A stretch of DNA of 64,000 bases from Butyrivibrio sp. MC2013. Its GTDB lineage: Bacteria; Bacillota; Clostridia; Lachnospirales; Lachnospiraceae. The notes under the pieces were generated by a model. The model made no database searches and had not been told where the DNA came from. It worked only from the letters and a program-made list of their open reading frames with translations. Below are positions 48,414 through 58,000 of the stretch, one piece after another (the stretch's first letter is position 1; each line of letters opens with the position of its first letter). The translations under genes and the position numbers were made by a program. The stretch lies in NCBI RefSeq assembly GCF_000424585.1, contig NZ_AUKE01000010.1:62001-126000 (forward strand), written 5' to 3'.

Positions 48414-49706
48414 TTATTTTAAAGGGCTGTTCCTGTAAATGATATCTTCTCTTGCAGGTCCATTGGATACCATGGTGATAGGGAATCCAATCTGTTCCTC
48501 AATGAAGTTGACATATGCCTTGGCATTTTCAGGCAGCTCATCAAAGTTTCTGATACCGCGGATATCGCACTTCCATCCGGGAAGAGTCTTGTATACAGGC
48601 TTTGCTCTCTTGAGGTCCTTGGTAACAGGGAATTCTGTAGTCTCTACGCCGTCAATATCATAAGCTACACATACCTTGATCTCATCCAGATATCCCAGAT
48701 CATCCAGAACAGTGAAAGCTACATCTGTAGCACCCTGCAGCCTGCAGCCATATTTGCTGGCTACGCAGTCATACCAACCCATACGTCTGGGTCTTCCTGT
48801 GGTAGCGCCGTACTCACCGCCGTCACCGCCGTGATTTCTCATAAGCTCAGCTTCTTCACCAAAGATCTCGGATACAAACTCACCTGCTCCAACTGCAGAA
48901 GAGTAAGCCTTGGTAACAGCAACCACCTGCTTGATCTCATAAGGAGGAATGCCTGCGCCCAAAGCGCCATAAGCTGCAAGTGTGTGTGAAGAAGTAACCA
49001 TAGGATAGATACCATGATCGGGATCCTTCATGGTGCCCAACTGGCCCTCCAGAAGGATAGTCTTGCCCTCCTTCATGGCTTTATCCAGATACTCGGATAC
49101 GTTGCCGATATAAGGGCGCACCATCTCTCTCCACTCTACAATGGTATTAAAGAGAGCTTCCTGATCAATGGGATCTGTATGATAAAGGTGTACCAGAAGG
49201 GTATCCTTGATAGCTGCGATACCTGCGATCTTTTCCCTGATCACATCATCATCCTGGAAGAATTCGTTGATCTGCCAACCGATCTTGGCAAACTTGTCTG
49301 AATAGAAAGGAGCAATACCTGACTTGGTAGAACCAAAGCTCTTGCCTGCAAGTCTGGCCTCCTCAAGGGTATCAAAGAGAACGTGATAAGGCATCATGAC
49401 CTGTACCCTGTCAGAGATCATGATCTGAGGCATGGGCACACCCTGCTCTGTTACTGTCTTAAGTTCATTCATGAACTTAGGGATGTCAAAAGCCATGCCG
49501 TTACCGATTATATTCATAATGTGGCTGTGAAAAACGCCGGAGGGCATAGTATGAAGAGCAAACTTGCCGTACTTGTTTACAATAGTATGACCTGCGTTAG
49601 CACCGCCCTGAAAACGGATAACAACGTCAGCGCTGTCTGCCAGCATGTCTGTGATCTTACCTTTGCCTTCATCGCCCCAATTGGCTCCGACTACTGCCTT
49701 AACCAT
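48414..49706 (-). CDS. purA: Adenylosuccinate synthetase
   Basis: This 430-residue enzyme converts IMP, aspartate and GTP to adenylosuccinate. Motifs are the P-loop GANWGDEGKGKITDMLA at residue 7, the catalytic His in FQGGANAGHTIV near 41, and GGDGGEYGATTGRPRRMGWYD near 295. ATG 49706 has AGGAGG seven nt upstream. It has its own promoter (49842-49870) and lies near purB, the next enzyme of AMP synthesis. Confidence 0.97.
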   Translation of the reverse strand: MVKAVVGANWGDEGKGKITDMLADSADVVIRFQGGANAGHTIVNKYGKFALHTMPSGVFHSHIMNIIGNGMAFDIPKFMNELKTVTEQGVPMPQIMISDRVQVMMPYHVLFDTLEEARLAGKSFGSTKSGIAPFYSDKFAKIGWQINEFFQDDDVIREKIAGIAAIKDTLLVHLYHTDPIDQEALFNTIVEWREMVRPYIGNVSEYLDKAMKEGKTILLEGQLGTMKDPDHGIYPMVTSSHTLAAYGALGAGIPPYEIKQVVAVTKAYSSAVGAGEFVSEIFGEEAELMRNHGGDGGEYGATTGRPRRMGWYDCVASKYGCRLQGATDVAFTVLDDLGYLDEIKVCVAYDIDGVETTEFPVTKDLKRAKPVYKTLPGWKCDIRGIRNFDELPENAKAYVNFIEEQIGFPITMVSNGPAREDIIYRNSPLK

Positions 49707-49841
49707 TATATTTCCTCCTGAGATCAGAAAAAGCCTTTATCATCCAAAAGCCTTTTCTATTAAAAGAGCCCCTAAAGACTCTGATTGACAGTCTTCATCA
49801 GCACAAAAACAAATAGCGATGATGACCGCAGTGACTATGTA

Positions 49842-49870
49842 ACTATAACTCATATTTCTCTATAAGTAAA
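49842..49870 (-). promoter_or_regulatory. Sigma-A promoter of purA
   Basis: TTTACT (49865-49870), a 17-nt spacer and TATAGT (49842-49847) in the minus sense, giving a leader of about 130 nt with a small AGACT/AGTCT hairpin and no recognised riboswitch. Confidence 0.65.
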
Positions 49871-49997
49871 ATCAATATTTTTTATGTTATATATAAGGTA
49901 TGCTAATGACAAATCTTTTAAAACATAGTCCTGGCAAAATAATACTCATTCCAAACACCAAAAAACCAAAAAGCAGATTATCTTTAGCTCATTCTGA

Positions 49998-50052
49998 ACA
50001 AAAAATCCCCAAAACAGACTGCATTCATCAGAATCGTCTGTTTTAGGGATTT
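49998..50052 (-). terminator. Terminator after purB
   Basis: In the minus sense AAATCCCTAAAACAGAC pairs with GTCTGTTTTGGGGATTT (one G-U pair), followed by TTTTG. It lies 16 nt after the purB stop. Confidence 0.9.
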
Positions 50053-50067
50053 AAGATCAAAATAAGA

Positions 50068-51501
50068 TCAAACGTTTATATCTGCTTTTTCGCCAAGGTC
50101 ATCCTTATTGGCTTCAAGAATGGGATTCACAACATCAGCAAGGAACTTCTCAACCTGATGAGCGCTGCAGCCTGTATATTTTGCAGGGTCCATGGATTTC
50201 TGAAGATCTTCCAGTGACATATGGAATGCAGGATCTGCTGCGATCAGCTCCAGAAGATTATTGTCCAGGCCATTAACCTTAACATTCTTGCCGGCTTCCA
50301 TGGAAAGCTCCCTGATCTTCTCATGGAGCTCCTGGCGATCTCCGCCTGCCTTAACAGCATCCATCATGATATTCTCTGTAGCCATAAAAGGAAGCTCGCT
50401 TCTAAGTCTCTTCTCAATAACCTTGGGATATACCACAAGTCCGTCCACCACGTTGAGACACAGATCCAGGATACCATCGGTAGCAAGGAAGCCTTCAGGA
50501 ACTGACAGACGCTTATTGGCTGAGTCATCCAGAGTCCTCTCAAACCACTGTGAAATCTCTGTGATAGCAGGGTTGAGTGTATCGGCGATCACATATCTTG
50601 CAAGTGAGCAGATTCTCTCACTTCTCATAGGATTGCGCTTATAAGCCATTGCAGAGGATCCGATCTGGTTCTTTTCAAAGGGCTCTTCCACTTCCTTGAG
50701 GTGCTGGAGAAGGCGGATATCCTGAGCCATCTTGCTGGCTGAAGAAGCAATCCCTGCAAGGACATTCACAACCTTCATATCAATCTTACGTGTATAGGTC
50801 TGTCCGGATACGGATACATATTTCTTAAAGCCCATCTTCTCAGCGATCATGGGATCAAGTCTGTCCACCTTGGACAGATCGCCTTCGAAGAGCTCCAGGA
50901 AGGAAGCCTGAGTACCTGTAGTACCCTTACAGCCCAGAAGCTTCATATTGTCAAGTGTATAATCCAGGTCTTCCAGATCAAAGATAAAATCCTGAAGCCA
51001 GAGGCTGGCTCTCTTACCTACTGTAGTAGGCTGGGCAGGTTGGAAATGTGTAAAGCCCAGGGTGGGAAGATCCTTGTATTTATCTGCAAAGGAAGCAAGC
51101 TCTGCTATAACGGACACCAGCTTCTTGCGGACCAGCTGCAGAGCCTCTGTCATAATGATGATATCTGTATTGTCACCAACATAGCAGCTGGTTGCGCCCA
51201 GATGGATAATGGGCTTTGCAGCGGGGCACTGAACACCAAAAGCATATACATGGCTCATAACATCATGACGTACCAGCTTTTCACGCTCTTTGGCTACATC
51301 ATAATTGATATCATCTGCATGTGCCTTCATCTCCTCTATCTGCTCATCGGTGATATTAAGGCCCAGCTCCTTCTCTGTTTCTGCAAGAGCGATCCAGAGC
51401 TTCCTCCAGGTCTTGAACTTCTTGTCCTGAGAGAAGATATACTGCATCTTGCTGCTGGCATAACGCTCTGAAAGCGGGCTGCTGTAACGATCTGTACTCA
51501 T
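50068..51501 (-). CDS. purB: Adenylosuccinate lyase
   Basis: This 477-residue enzyme cleaves adenylosuccinate and SAICAR. It shows HLGATSCYVGDNTDI near residue 90, LGFTHFQPAQPTTVGKRASLW near 155 and the fumarase/aspartase superfamily signature GSSAMAYKRNPMRSERI near 285. ATG 51501 has AGGAGG. A promoter lies at 51562-51590 with an operator-like site just upstream. It is unusual for purB to sit directly upstream of purA with separate signals, but the two act in the same branch. Confidence 0.97.
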   Translation of the reverse strand: MSTDRYSSPLSERYASSKMQYIFSQDKKFKTWRKLWIALAETEKELGLNITDEQIEEMKAHADDINYDVAKEREKLVRHDVMSHVYAFGVQCPAAKPIIHLGATSCYVGDNTDIIIMTEALQLVRKKLVSVIAELASFADKYKDLPTLGFTHFQPAQPTTVGKRASLWLQDFIFDLEDLDYTLDNMKLLGCKGTTGTQASFLELFEGDLSKVDRLDPMIAEKMGFKKYVSVSGQTYTRKIDMKVVNVLAGIASSASKMAQDIRLLQHLKEVEEPFEKNQIGSSAMAYKRNPMRSERICSLARYVIADTLNPAITEISQWFERTLDDSANKRLSVPEGFLATDGILDLCLNVVDGLVVYPKVIEKRLRSELPFMATENIMMDAVKAGGDRQELHEKIRELSMEAGKNVKVNGLDNNLLELIAADPAFHMSLEDLQKSMDPAKYTGCSAHQVEKFLADVVNPILEANKDDLGEKADINV

Positions 51502-51561
51502 TGGTAACGCCTCCTGAATTTGCGGTTCTTAGGTTTATCAGTGCCTCGTGGCACCTTTACT

Positions 51562-51614
51562 TTTATAACAGAAAGGAGAATGGAATACAATAGTGTTTTT
51601 GACCAAACGTTCTA
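51562..51614 (-). promoter_or_regulatory. purB promoter with operator-like site upstream
   Basis: TTGTAT (51585-51590), 17 nt and TATAAA (51562-51567) in the minus sense. Directly upstream is the motif TTGACCAAACGTTCTA (51599-51614, plus strand), a near match of the site at 37211-37226. The leader also contains the perfect palindrome GTGCC-TCGT-GGCAC at 51541-51554. Confidence 0.5.
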
Positions 51615-51616
51615 AT

Positions 51617-52873
51617 TTAAAGCCTGACACCCCTGAAACGGGCCACCTGATCCAGTATCTCATTGGCATAAAGGGGATAAGACCTGGCCAGATCCTCAAC
51701 TTCATTTCTGGCACCGGCAATGACTACTTCTCTGTTGTAATCCATCCTTTTCCTGAGATTCTGTCTGCGGACAATGAGCGCATGACGGACTTCTACTTCC
51801 TCATTGTGATCTATGAGAGCAGCAGCCTGATGAAGCCATATCTCGGGGGTAGAGACACCTGCAAGCCTAAGGAGTCCCAGCAGTTCTCTCTGGTCTGAGC
51901 CAAGCTGCCTCTCTGTTTCTTCAAATACCTGGCGCTGTTCCCGCTCCTCGCGATATTTGCTGATCAGAGTCTTTAATTCCTCTCCGCTCTGCACACCATA
52001 TTTAAGATAGAGATAATCCATGAGATTGATATTGTTGACGTAACGGACTTTGATAGTATTCTGAAGCTGTATAAGCCTGGACCTGGCGCTGGCAACCTGA
52101 CGTTTCTGGGTCACCGCCGAACTGTGTCTGAGATATAGTCCCGTAATGCAAAGAGCACAGGCAAATACTGTGACCATCATAGCTCCCATTACATTGAACT
52201 TTAATATGATGCCTGTTATATACAGACCGATCATGATAGCCGCAAATGCAAAACAGGTAAAGATCATAAGGGTCCTGCAGGTCTTTATGGTCTTTCCTGC
52301 ATCTTCTGCTTCCTCTGCATAGACTTCTCTTTCATTATCAAGGCGCATCATATCCTTGCGGATCTTGCGTTGAAGATCTTCAGCCTCCTTGATCTTCCTT
52401 ACCGCCTCATCTTTCTTGTCTCCCAGTCGGTCTATGCGCTCGAATTCTCTGTCAGTCATCTTGGAACTGCGCTGGAGATAGGCCTGGCGCTGATTCTGAC
52501 TGTCACATATCCTGGAAGCCACCGCATTGATCTCCAGCCTCTTATCCTGAGGAAGCTCATTGACAGCCTCCATATCATGGAGATAGGCAGTAACCGTCCT
52601 GTATTCGTATTGAAGATCATTTAATTCACGGCTGCTCTCTTCCATCTGCTGAAGGCAGTTCTGGACATACTCGCGTCTCTGAAGCGGATCGTCCATATTG
52701 ACGCCTTCTCTGGAGTAACTGACCCTCTCCCACTTTTCCTCTTCATCAGAAGAAGAATTAGCAGCCTCATTTGCTGCGGCATCCAGTTCTTTTTCATATG
52801 CCGCATCATAGTCATAATGTTTTTGTCTGTGTGATGTTTTCTTCCTGGCGGTAAAAAAATCAAACAGTCCCAT
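51617..52873 (-). CDS. Membrane coiled-coil protein of the DUF5717 cluster
   Basis: This 418-residue protein has an acidic cytoplasmic N-terminal region, a long coiled coil (residues about 70-195, including RREYVQNCLQQMEESSRELND), two adjacent membrane segments (TLMIFTCFAFAAIMIGLYIT and VMGAMMVTVFACALCITGLYL, residues about 200-245) and a second coiled coil to the C-terminus. No enzymatic motif is visible. It is the last of four tightly packed genes and overlaps its predecessor by 14 nt. It is likely the membrane anchor of the complex these genes suggest. Confidence 0.7.
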   Translation of the reverse strand: MGLFDFFTARKKTSHRQKHYDYDAAYEKELDAAANEAANSSSDEEEKWERVSYSREGVNMDDPLQRREYVQNCLQQMEESSRELNDLQYEYRTVTAYLHDMEAVNELPQDKRLEINAVASRICDSQNQRQAYLQRSSKMTDREFERIDRLGDKKDEAVRKIKEAEDLQRKIRKDMMRLDNEREVYAEEAEDAGKTIKTCRTLMIFTCFAFAAIMIGLYITGIILKFNVMGAMMVTVFACALCITGLYLRHSSAVTQKRQVASARSRLIQLQNTIKVRYVNNINLMDYLYLKYGVQSGEELKTLISKYREEREQRQVFEETERQLGSDQRELLGLLRLAGVSTPEIWLHQAAALIDHNEEVEVRHALIVRRQNLRKRMDYNREVVIAGARNEVEDLARSYPLYANEILDQVARFRGVRL

Positions 52874-53714
52874 ATCCGACTCCCCCAGATCCCGAAATCT
52901 CTCTGTACTCTCGTTTAAAAGATTCTGTAAGAGCTTCCATTCCCAGCTTGAACTCCCTGTCCTTGCCCTCGTTCTTGATCACCGACAAGGTCCTGAGACG
53001 ATGCTTGTCTTCGCCTGCATCATATATAAGTATAGCATCCTTGAGGCTCGCCTCAACATCCAAGCCAAAGGCCGGATCATTATGAGCACGGCTGATATAA
53101 TCCACGTATTCTTTTTCCGTCATGGATATACGAAGAGCGCAGAGATATGCCCTGATCGCGTCCTGGCTCTTCTTGTTCTCATATTCCTTTCTAAAGCACT
53201 CTGCAGCCTCTCTAAAATCAAAGAATCTAGCAAGTATCACACCTTCATTGTGAAATACTATGGCGCGCCTGTCAGAGGCTTCGGCAGGAAGGGACCTCTC
53301 AAGCCCCTTGTAGATGGACAGAGCCGCTGAGAGCTTGCCCTGCTGAAGTAACAGCCCTGCACTGTTCATGGTCTTGTCATATTTATCAAGACCCTCTCCC
53401 TCTTTAAGCCTCTCTCTGATGATCCCGGCTTCCTCACCTGTATGATAAGCCACATAATCTATGACCGTCATAGCAAGATCACAGCTTCCTGCACCGGACC
53501 TCCTTACGGCTCTTAATCTGTCTGCAAGCTCGTGAAGAGACAGCGATGCCTCTATCCAGTCAAAGAGCTCATCAGTAAAATCCTCAGCTTCTATAAACAG
53601 AGCATTTTGATCTATCAGTCTGCACAGCTCTTCTATGCTGAAGATCCTGCAGTTAAATTTTGGTATGAAGCAGGGCTTCTCTGCCCTGTTGCCAACACAT
53701 GTCAGTACGCTCAA
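52860..53714 (-). CDS. TPR-like protein of the DUF5717 cluster
   Basis: This 284-residue soluble protein is mostly helical, with TPR-like repeats between residues 115 and 215 (LLLQQGKLSAALSIYKGLER; VFHNEGVILARFFDFREAAE; AIRAYLCALRISMTEKEYVD). Its N-terminal 100 residues are a separate helical domain opening RIFSIEELCRLIDQNALF. The only supported start is TTG 53714, with GAGGGG about ten nt upstream in the end of the preceding gene. It lies between the Hsp70-like gene (5-nt gap) and the membrane coiled-coil gene. Role is unknown; a scaffold is likely. Confidence 0.65.
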   Translation of the reverse strand: MSVLTCVGNRAEKPCFIPKFNCRIFSIEELCRLIDQNALFIEAEDFTDELFDWIEASLSLHELADRLRAVRRSGAGSCDLAMTVIDYVAYHTGEEAGIIRERLKEGEGLDKYDKTMNSAGLLLQQGKLSAALSIYKGLERSLPAEASDRRAIVFHNEGVILARFFDFREAAECFRKEYENKKSQDAIRAYLCALRISMTEKEYVDYISRAHNDPAFGLDVEASLKDAILIYDAGEDKHRLRTLSVIKNEGKDREFKLGMEALTESFKREYREISGSGGVGYGTV

Positions 53715-53719
53715 CTCTA

Positions 53720-55027
53720 TTATCCCCTCTCCTGTTCTCCCAGCTTTTCTTCAAGAGTCCAGGTCATCCCACTGGCTTTCTCCATTTCTCCAAATCCCAG
53801 ATCTGTCACCTCTACAAAAAGCTCTGTAGCAGATTTCATGGAGGATCTGATCAGCAGTCTGGTGCATCTGTCCGGCCTCTGAGGCAGTCCCGCAAGCTCC
53901 AGACTATAGGAACTGGGCGCTTCTCCTGTGACCGGAGTCACATCAAAGGATAGCATCGTGCCTTTATCAAGGATGAATTCTCCGCTGAAAGCAGCTTCAA
54001 AATAAGATATACCTGCATCCACAAGAGGAAGGTATTCTTCCTGCCCCCTGCGCTGAACCTTCATTCCCACATTGTATCTGACCTTATCTTCTCCAAGGAG
54101 CAGAAATCTGGCCGATACTTCGCCGGGATTGGTCCTCTCCCTGGCTGCAATAGATGCGCCTTTGGAGAAGAGATTATTACCCTGGAACACTCTCCTGCCA
54201 CTGCAAACATATTTCAGTGTATTGTTCATCCAGCCATTCCTGAAGCCTCTTCCAAGAAAATAAACACTGCTGATGATCTTGCCATCTATCTCTTTTTTGA
54301 GGATATAGCGAAGCTGATCATCAAGCACAGAGAGCTTGTCAGGATCTGCAGGAAGCGCGCCGTCAGCCATAGCCAGATCCGAATAAACCAGCTTATCTAC
54401 AACAGTCACTTCAGGCCTTGTGGAATGATTGATATGCAGGTTGTAGATAGTAAGATCGCCATAATCGTAATGGACAGCCATCACATCGTGAACTCTAAGC
54501 TCTTCCTTTTGGTAGAGCATATAGTAAAAGAAGCTCTCCTCATAGCTTTGATAGAAGATATTGCACTTCTTCAGTTCAAGAGCATCACGGATTCCCTGCA
54601 GCACTCTCACCATACTCTCATCCAGATCCGGAACGGTAAAAACAATAGTCCTGACCAGATCCATGGACAGATCCATAGACAAAAGAGAAAGGCTCCTCTT
54701 GATGAATAAAGCAAGGAGTCTCACAGGGTCATAGCTCTCGTCGCCCACCATGACAGGATCCCCTTTTCTTGCCTTCTCAACAAGCCTGTCTACGGTATGA
54801 TCTCCTCCCGAGGCTGCCCTCTCCCGGGCTTCCTTGCCATAATACCAGAGGTTGTCCCTTTTGGATCTGGATAAAACTGTCGGAATATTATAGAGCTCGG
54901 CTCCGGCCAGTATGGACAAAGTCTCGGGCATCTCAGCATCCGATGCCAGGTAAGAAATCTGGCTGTAGCTATCATCCAGATCTATACCCAGAACATAACT
55001 TTTGGATCTTCCGATATCAAAAATCAT
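53720..55027 (-). CDS. Hsp70/actin-fold protein (DUF5716-like)
   Basis: This 435-residue protein resembles the nucleotide-binding half of Hsp70. The phosphate-1 block is YVLGIDLDDSYSQISYLA near residue 12, the region VRTIVFTVPDLDESMVRVLQG corresponds to the Hsp70 VITVPA segment near 130, and the adenosine-type block is SVYFLGRGFRNGWMNNTL near 245. The phosphate-2 loop, DLGGGTFD in Hsp70, is degenerate (HYDYGDLTIYNL). There is no Hsp70 substrate domain; a C-terminal beta-rich part replaces it. ATG 55027 has GGGGGG upstream; an ATG four codons earlier overlaps the previous stop. I recall a DUF5716 family of this type in Lachnospiraceae. Confidence 0.7.
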   Translation of the reverse strand: MIFDIGRSKSYVLGIDLDDSYSQISYLASDAEMPETLSILAGAELYNIPTVLSRSKRDNLWYYGKEARERAASGGDHTVDRLVEKARKGDPVMVGDESYDPVRLLALFIKRSLSLLSMDLSMDLVRTIVFTVPDLDESMVRVLQGIRDALELKKCNIFYQSYEESFFYYMLYQKEELRVHDVMAVHYDYGDLTIYNLHINHSTRPEVTVVDKLVYSDLAMADGALPADPDKLSVLDDQLRYILKKEIDGKIISSVYFLGRGFRNGWMNNTLKYVCSGRRVFQGNNLFSKGASIAARERTNPGEVSARFLLLGEDKVRYNVGMKVQRRGQEEYLPLVDAGISYFEAAFSGEFILDKGTMLSFDVTPVTGEAPSSYSLELAGLPQRPDRCTRLLIRSSMKSATELFVEVTDLGFGEMEKASGMTWTLEEKLGEQERG

Positions 55028-55038
55028 AGATCCCCCCA

Positions 55039-58000
55039 TCAATTCATCTTAAAGAGTTCTTCCGATAAAAAGCGATATTTCTCATAATCTGATGCAAGCT
55101 TAAACACTGCCTTGTCATCATCCCCCGCAAGGCGTGCCGTCAGCTCATTGATCATCTTGTATCTGCGCTTGCCGGGCATATCTGTAGCCCTGTCACAGGA
55201 CAAAGTGCCTGACTCAGTAAGCTGAGGAGAAGTAAAGCCTGTAGCAGGATCCACCACTTCCTCAGTTATATAATACTGGACCTTCTCGCCTTCAAAGAGC
55301 ACAAAATCAGTCACATAGACGCCTTCAAACATCTCTTTGAGCTTGATCTTGGTATACTCAGGCGAATCACTCTCACCGTCTACAAGCATATAATTAACTA
55401 TACAGCCGGTATGTGGATCGGTCCTGTACTCCAAAAAAGTCCTGTCAGCATATTCATTCATGGCAGGAATGATATCCAGGCAGTTCTTAAAGAAATCAAA
55501 GTACAATCCTGCTGCAATAGCATCCTCCAGGAAAGCTTCCATTATAGCCCTGTCACTGTCTCCCGGAAGAGTCAGCTCGGATTCTGCATGAAAACGCATC
55601 CATGCCAGCTTGCATATCTCAGGAAGCTGTGTTCCTGTCATATGCAAATAGCCTATCCTGTCGTAGATATATGCATCAGTCACTTCGTCCTTCACAAAAT
55701 AGTCATAGGAGGACAGCGCCAGATAGGCCAGCTCGATATCAGTATTAGTACCGGACTTGACATAATCCTTATATATTCCGATCTGATCTCCCAGGTAAGT
55801 ACCTGTATAGATCATCTGAACCATTATCCTGCCCAGAAGATTCCATGCATCTATGCCAAAGGATCTGGAAGCTCTATATAGATCTCTCATTTCCCTGACG
55901 CTGCCATTAAAGGTAGCACAAAGATAGATCAGCTCTGCTTCATCATATTTGCCCCTTCTAAAGGAGTACCAGGCGATCTCTGCAAGTGCGGGATCATCAG
56001 AATCCGCATCCTGATCAAAGGCCCTGTTGACCAGCCTCATGATGATCTTGGGATCCACATCGGTGCAGCCAAACTTCCTGATCCAGTCCAAAGCCTTGTC
56101 ATACATGCCCGTCAGCACCATCAGCTCCAGCATCTCGCTGCGCTGCCTGGGCTGAAGGAGTTCCGGAGCCAAAGCTTCCAGGTATTCCTTAAGCTGCCTG
56201 ATAAAGTCGTTGTCATAATAGAACCTGATAAGGCCCGAACGGATCTCTGCCCTTACATCATCACTGATCAGATCAGAATCCGCCAGATCCCTGTATCTCT
56301 CAGCGTTCTCCAGGCTGATAGTGTAAGCACTCCTACCCAGCTCACAGAGGAAGAGATCAAGATTTTCTCTGCCCTTTTGTATGTAGGGTATAGTCAGAGC
56401 AGGCAGGTCTCCTGCTCTCATATACTTTCTGACCTTGTATTCAATCGAACTAGCAAATATATTGCCCTTGTCATCCCCAAATAGCAGGGTGTATTCGCTG
56501 CCATAAAGGGGAATCTCGGCATGTCTGCTCCTGACGCTGTATCTCACCAGCTTCCTGCACTTATCATAGACTACTATGACAGAACTGATAGCAGGGTCTT
56601 CTACGGTGATGCCTGCAGTATGCATCAGAGTCAAAAGACGTGAAGCATTGCCTGAGTCCACCATCTGAGATGTGAGCATATTCTCATAGAGATAGCCAAG
56701 TGCAGGGCTGATATGTCCCAGGTCTATCTCTTCCAAAATAAACTTCTCGATCTGTATCCTGTAATTCTCATACAGATCAAGGAACTCCGCCCTGTGTTCA
56801 TGAATATAGCGGTAGAGTATGGCATTCTGAGACCAGGGAAGATTGCTCTGATAAGAGAAATACATCAAAACCATCTTATCAATGGGACAAAGAGGCCTTC
56901 CCTCTTCATCCTCTTCAATGGACATCATGTAGTATTCATAAAGCCTGGTGATGCGAAGCTGTCCCTCAACTGCCTTGCGGTACCAGACAAAGCTATCCTT
57001 GTCCTGCCTGTCATCCTTCATAAGAAGGAGACATATAGCTGTGAGGCTATCCTTGTCCTGGCAGATCTCATAGCATTTCTTTAATATCCTGAAAAGAGAA
57101 GGTGAATAATCCTTGGCCTTAAGTGCCAAATATACCACCTGTTCCATCATGGGAATGGTGAGTATATTCTCCCTTGCGGCAAATGACAGGACAGAAAGCT
57201 CAAACTCCTCAAGCCTGCTAAGGAGTATCACATTGTTTCGAAGAATATGTACAGCATCCAGGAGTATCACCGGTGAATTACAGCCGTCCATATACAGATC
57301 CCTTAGAAAATTCCATCTGCGGGAGGGATCTGTGGAAAACTCCTCAGATACATACTGAAGAATCCATGCTATCCTCCAGTTGCCTCTGTTGCGCTTATAT
57401 ACCTCTTCTATTATCTCAGACACTCTTGATATATCACTTTCATCCCTGGTAAGAAGGGTCTGGAGATACAGATAATAGCAATAGAGCTGCTGTTCATATT
57501 CGCCGCCTCTTCTGAGTCCCTCTTCTATATCAGGGCGCAGCTCTTCAAGGGCAAATCTGCCTTCACCCTCTCTCATAGCTGTGATCTGATACTGGGCATT
57601 ATAGAGGCGAAACTCTATATCATCAGGATAGAGCGCCAGCATTCTGCTGATAAGACGCTTGGTGGAATTGAGCCACTGAACAGAATCAGTCCTCTTGCAT
57701 CTAAAGTCCACATAGAGCTTCATAAGCTCTGACACATATTTTTTGCGCTCGACATGCTCTGCAAGTTCCTTTCTGCGTGTGCCTCCCATAGTCACTGTAA
57801 TAGGGATAGTCAGCACTCCCGAAGGGTTCCTGAAGCTGATATTGCAATAATTGCTGCCTTCATGAAGGCAGGATCTGTCTATAGTGAAATGGAAATACGC
57901 GGTACTTCCCAGAAAATCATCCTCTGTCAGAACAGTCTTGTCAGCCTTTATAGCATCAGAACCGGTATCTATCTCCAGATAGGAATAGCCCCATCCGTTC

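Noticed and set aside
49707..49841. Purine riboswitch in the purA leader
   Set aside because: Only a short AGACT/AGTCT hairpin is visible; the conserved three-way junction of purine riboswitches is not found.
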